Positions 62,633 to 64,000 of a stretch of DNA of 64,000 bases are shown in pieces. Every line of letters starts with the position of its first letter. The first letter of the stretch is position 1. This DNA is from Sphingomonas sp. TZW2008 (GTDB lineage: Bacteria > Pseudomonadota > Alphaproteobacteria > Sphingomonadales > Sphingomonadaceae). Location: NCBI RefSeq assembly GCF_002117915.1, contig NZ_BDJB01000015.1, forward strand, positions 1 through 64,000, in the 5' to 3' direction. Under the pieces are notes generated by a model that did not search any database, was not told the origin of the DNA, and worked only from the letters and a program-made list of their open reading frames with translations. The translations under genes and the position numbers were made by a program.

Positions 62633-64000
62633 CGCGGCGTCCTCACATATGCGCCATCGAGGAAGACGATCTCCACGTTGATCCCCGTGGGCATCTCGAT
62701 GATCGGTTGATACTGCTCGGCGCGCTCGATCAGGTATTTGGAGACCATGTCCCCGGCCTCCGCCACGCCATTGCCGAGGCCGCCCTTGACGATGTCGCCG
62801 GCGCCCAGCTCCTCACGCTTGCCATTGGTGGCGATCTGCACGCCGGTCAGCGCAGCGTTCGTATTGGCGGCAAAGCCACGCCCGAACCCACCGGCGATGC
62901 CGGCGAGCAGCGCCTGACCGACGAGAGAGCCCTCGCGGCTCACCACTCGGCCCCGGACGCCAGCCTTGCCGGCGAAGCTGATGAACCCCTTCACCTCGGA
63001 CACGGCCACCCGGCCTCCCGGCTGGTCGCAGGTCATCTTGGCGAGCTTGACGTAGACCTTCTCCGCCGAGAGATCGCCGCGCGCCGCGCCGTTGATGACG
63101 CAACCTTCAATCCGGGTCGTCAGGACACGTCCACCCTGGACGACCGACCGTGCAGGCCCGGTGATGCGCAGGACGACAGGAAGAGGATCGGTCTGACTGT
63201 TGACCCCGGCGCTGGCATCGACACCGACGATCACCTTCGCCGGGGCGTAGCTGTTCGGAGGGAGGTATTCGGGGCTGTCCTCGACCACGACCGGGGAGCT
63301 GTCCGGGCGGGCGGAGCCAGGTCCGCCTCCGGTCCCTGCCCCGCCGGCCGCACCAGCCGCCGACTTGTCGAAGCTGATGACCTTCACCTCCGCCGGGGTC
63401 ATCGCTTGCGACATGCCCTGCGGACCCATCGCGGCGCCCTGCATGTCATAGCCGCCAGCCTGCCCATAGGTCGGGCCGCTTGCACGGAATGGGTCGCCGG
63501 CCGGCGCGGAAGCCGCGCCGCTGCCGGCGCTGCTGCTGGATGTGCGAAGGTTCTGGTTCTCGGACTCGTAGGCGGCGATCACCTTCTGGCCGTTGTTCCG
63601 GATGTCGAGATTCTGTTGCTTGAGCTGCTCGATTTGATCCTGAAGCTGCGCGACCCGGCCAGTCTCGCCTTCAAGCTGCTTGATGCGCCCGTCCTGCATG
63701 TTCAGCCGGTTGGACGACTGCGCCATCCAGGTCTTGTTGTCCTCGACCTTGTTGACCATCGCGTCGGTCGAGATCGGGACCTCCTGACGGCCGTCGATGT
63801 TCGGGTCCAAGCCCTTCTTCTTGTGATTGTCGCCGGTGATGAAGTAGCTCGCCGCGAGCAGCATCACGCCCGCGCCGGACGCGAGAAGCACCTGCTGGCG
63901 GCGCTTGGTCTTGTCGTTCACGCCTGCGAGCGGATTGCCCTTGGCTGCCGGTCGAGTGCCGGCTTGCGCGGGGTCGCCGCTCGCCGCAGCTCCCGGCCGG
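62629..64000 (-). CDS. traB: TraB, core-complex protein (5' end beyond window)
   Basis: At least 457 residues of a VirB10-like protein that spans the periplasm between inner and outer membrane. A membrane segment (VLLASGAGVMLLAASYFI) is followed by coiled coil (IKQLEGETGRVAQLQDQIEQ), a Gly/Pro-rich linker and the C-terminal beta-barrel domain with VLTTRIEGCVINGAARGD, RVVSREGSLVG and GINVEIVFLDGAY. A GTG at 63921 begins VNDKTKRRQQ, but the frame stays open to the window end (KGNPLAGVNDK), so the real start lies to the right. Confidence 0.93.
   Translation of the reverse strand, partial: RPGAAASGDPAQAGTRPAAKGNPLAGVNDKTKRRQQVLLASGAGVMLLAASYFITGDNHKKKGLDPNIDGRQEVPISTDAMVNKVEDNKTWMAQSSNRLNMQDGRIKQLEGETGRVAQLQDQIEQLKQQNLDIRNNGQKVIAAYESENQNLRTSSSSAGSGAASAPAGDPFRASGPTYGQAGGYDMQGAAMGPQGMSQAMTPAEVKVISFDKSAAGAAGGAGTGGGPGSARPDSSPVVVEDSPEYLPPNSYAPAKVIVGVDASAGVNSQTDPLPVVLRITGPARSVVQGGRVLTTRIEGCVINGAARGDLSAEKVYVKLAKMTCDQPGGRVAVSEVKGFISFAGKAGVRGRVVSREGSLVGQALLAGIAGGFGRGFAANTNAALTGVQIATNGKREELGAGDIVKGGLGNGVAEAGDMVSKYLIERAEQYQPIIEMPTGINVEIVFLDGAYVRTPR

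Noticed and set aside
1..64000. CRISPR arrays, tRNA and rRNA genes
   Set aside because: No regularly spaced identical repeats and no recognisable tRNA or rRNA sequence were seen by eye; a covariance-model scan was not possible here.

Overview
The window is high-GC DNA that reads like a Sphingomonadales (alphaproteobacterial) accessory replicon: a conjugative plasmid or an integrative conjugative element. The basis is the F-type transfer operon in its alphaproteobacterial form, a GTTC-N7-GTTC LexA operator, an imuA-imuB-dnaE2 mutasome, HWE-kinase/ECF-sigma stress signalling and near-universal ATGA gene overlaps. No tRNA, rRNA or CRISPR array was seen. The genus is inference.

Layout. 1-2.85 kb: the end of an EcfG-like sigma factor, a single-domain response regulator, and an HWE histidine kinase broken by a nonsense codon and a frameshift. 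3.1-17.4 kb: a decayed tniA-tniB-tniQ transposon. Its tniB has lost one base. Its tniA is split by a second transposon at 6159-16464, which has 74-bp identical inverted ends, repeated TGCTC end motifs and a perfect 6-bp target duplication (TGTAGC). The inner element has no transposase. It carries a sulfide/persulfide detoxification cargo: DsrE-like protein, ArsR regulator, peroxiredoxin, two ETHE1-type metallohydrolases, split YeeE transporter, DUF442 protein, sulfide:quinone reductase, TauE exporter, TlpA-like and two DsbA-like proteins.

17.4-33.7 kb: a tyrosine recombinase, then a tightly coupled DISARM-like operon. It encodes a 1714-residue helicase fused to a DUF1998 domain, an SNF2 helicase, a large N6-adenine methyltransferase, an HNH nuclease and a small winged-helix protein. 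A convergent TcmP/Gp37-Gp68 pair follows. The methyltransferase has a conspicuous AT-rich patch where the specificity domain should be. This module is the best candidate here for an undescribed defence system.

34-40.1 kb: SOS mutasome imuA-imuB-dnaE2 plus a small trailing gene, behind a LexA operator. 40.2-43.1 kb: two small genes and a UvrD-like helicase interrupted by an IS5-family element (861 bp, CTAG duplication). 43.1-45.7 kb: an overlapping cluster with a CsgG-like secretion protein and a secreted DRGH nuclease. 45.8-64 kb: the F-type mating-pair-formation operon on the minus strand (traB, dsbC, traV, traC, trbI, S26 peptidase traF, traW, traU, trbC, traN, traF, traH, traG) with several small accessory genes, including a 35-codon membrane peptide gene. 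traB runs off the right edge; relaxase and coupling protein are not in the window.
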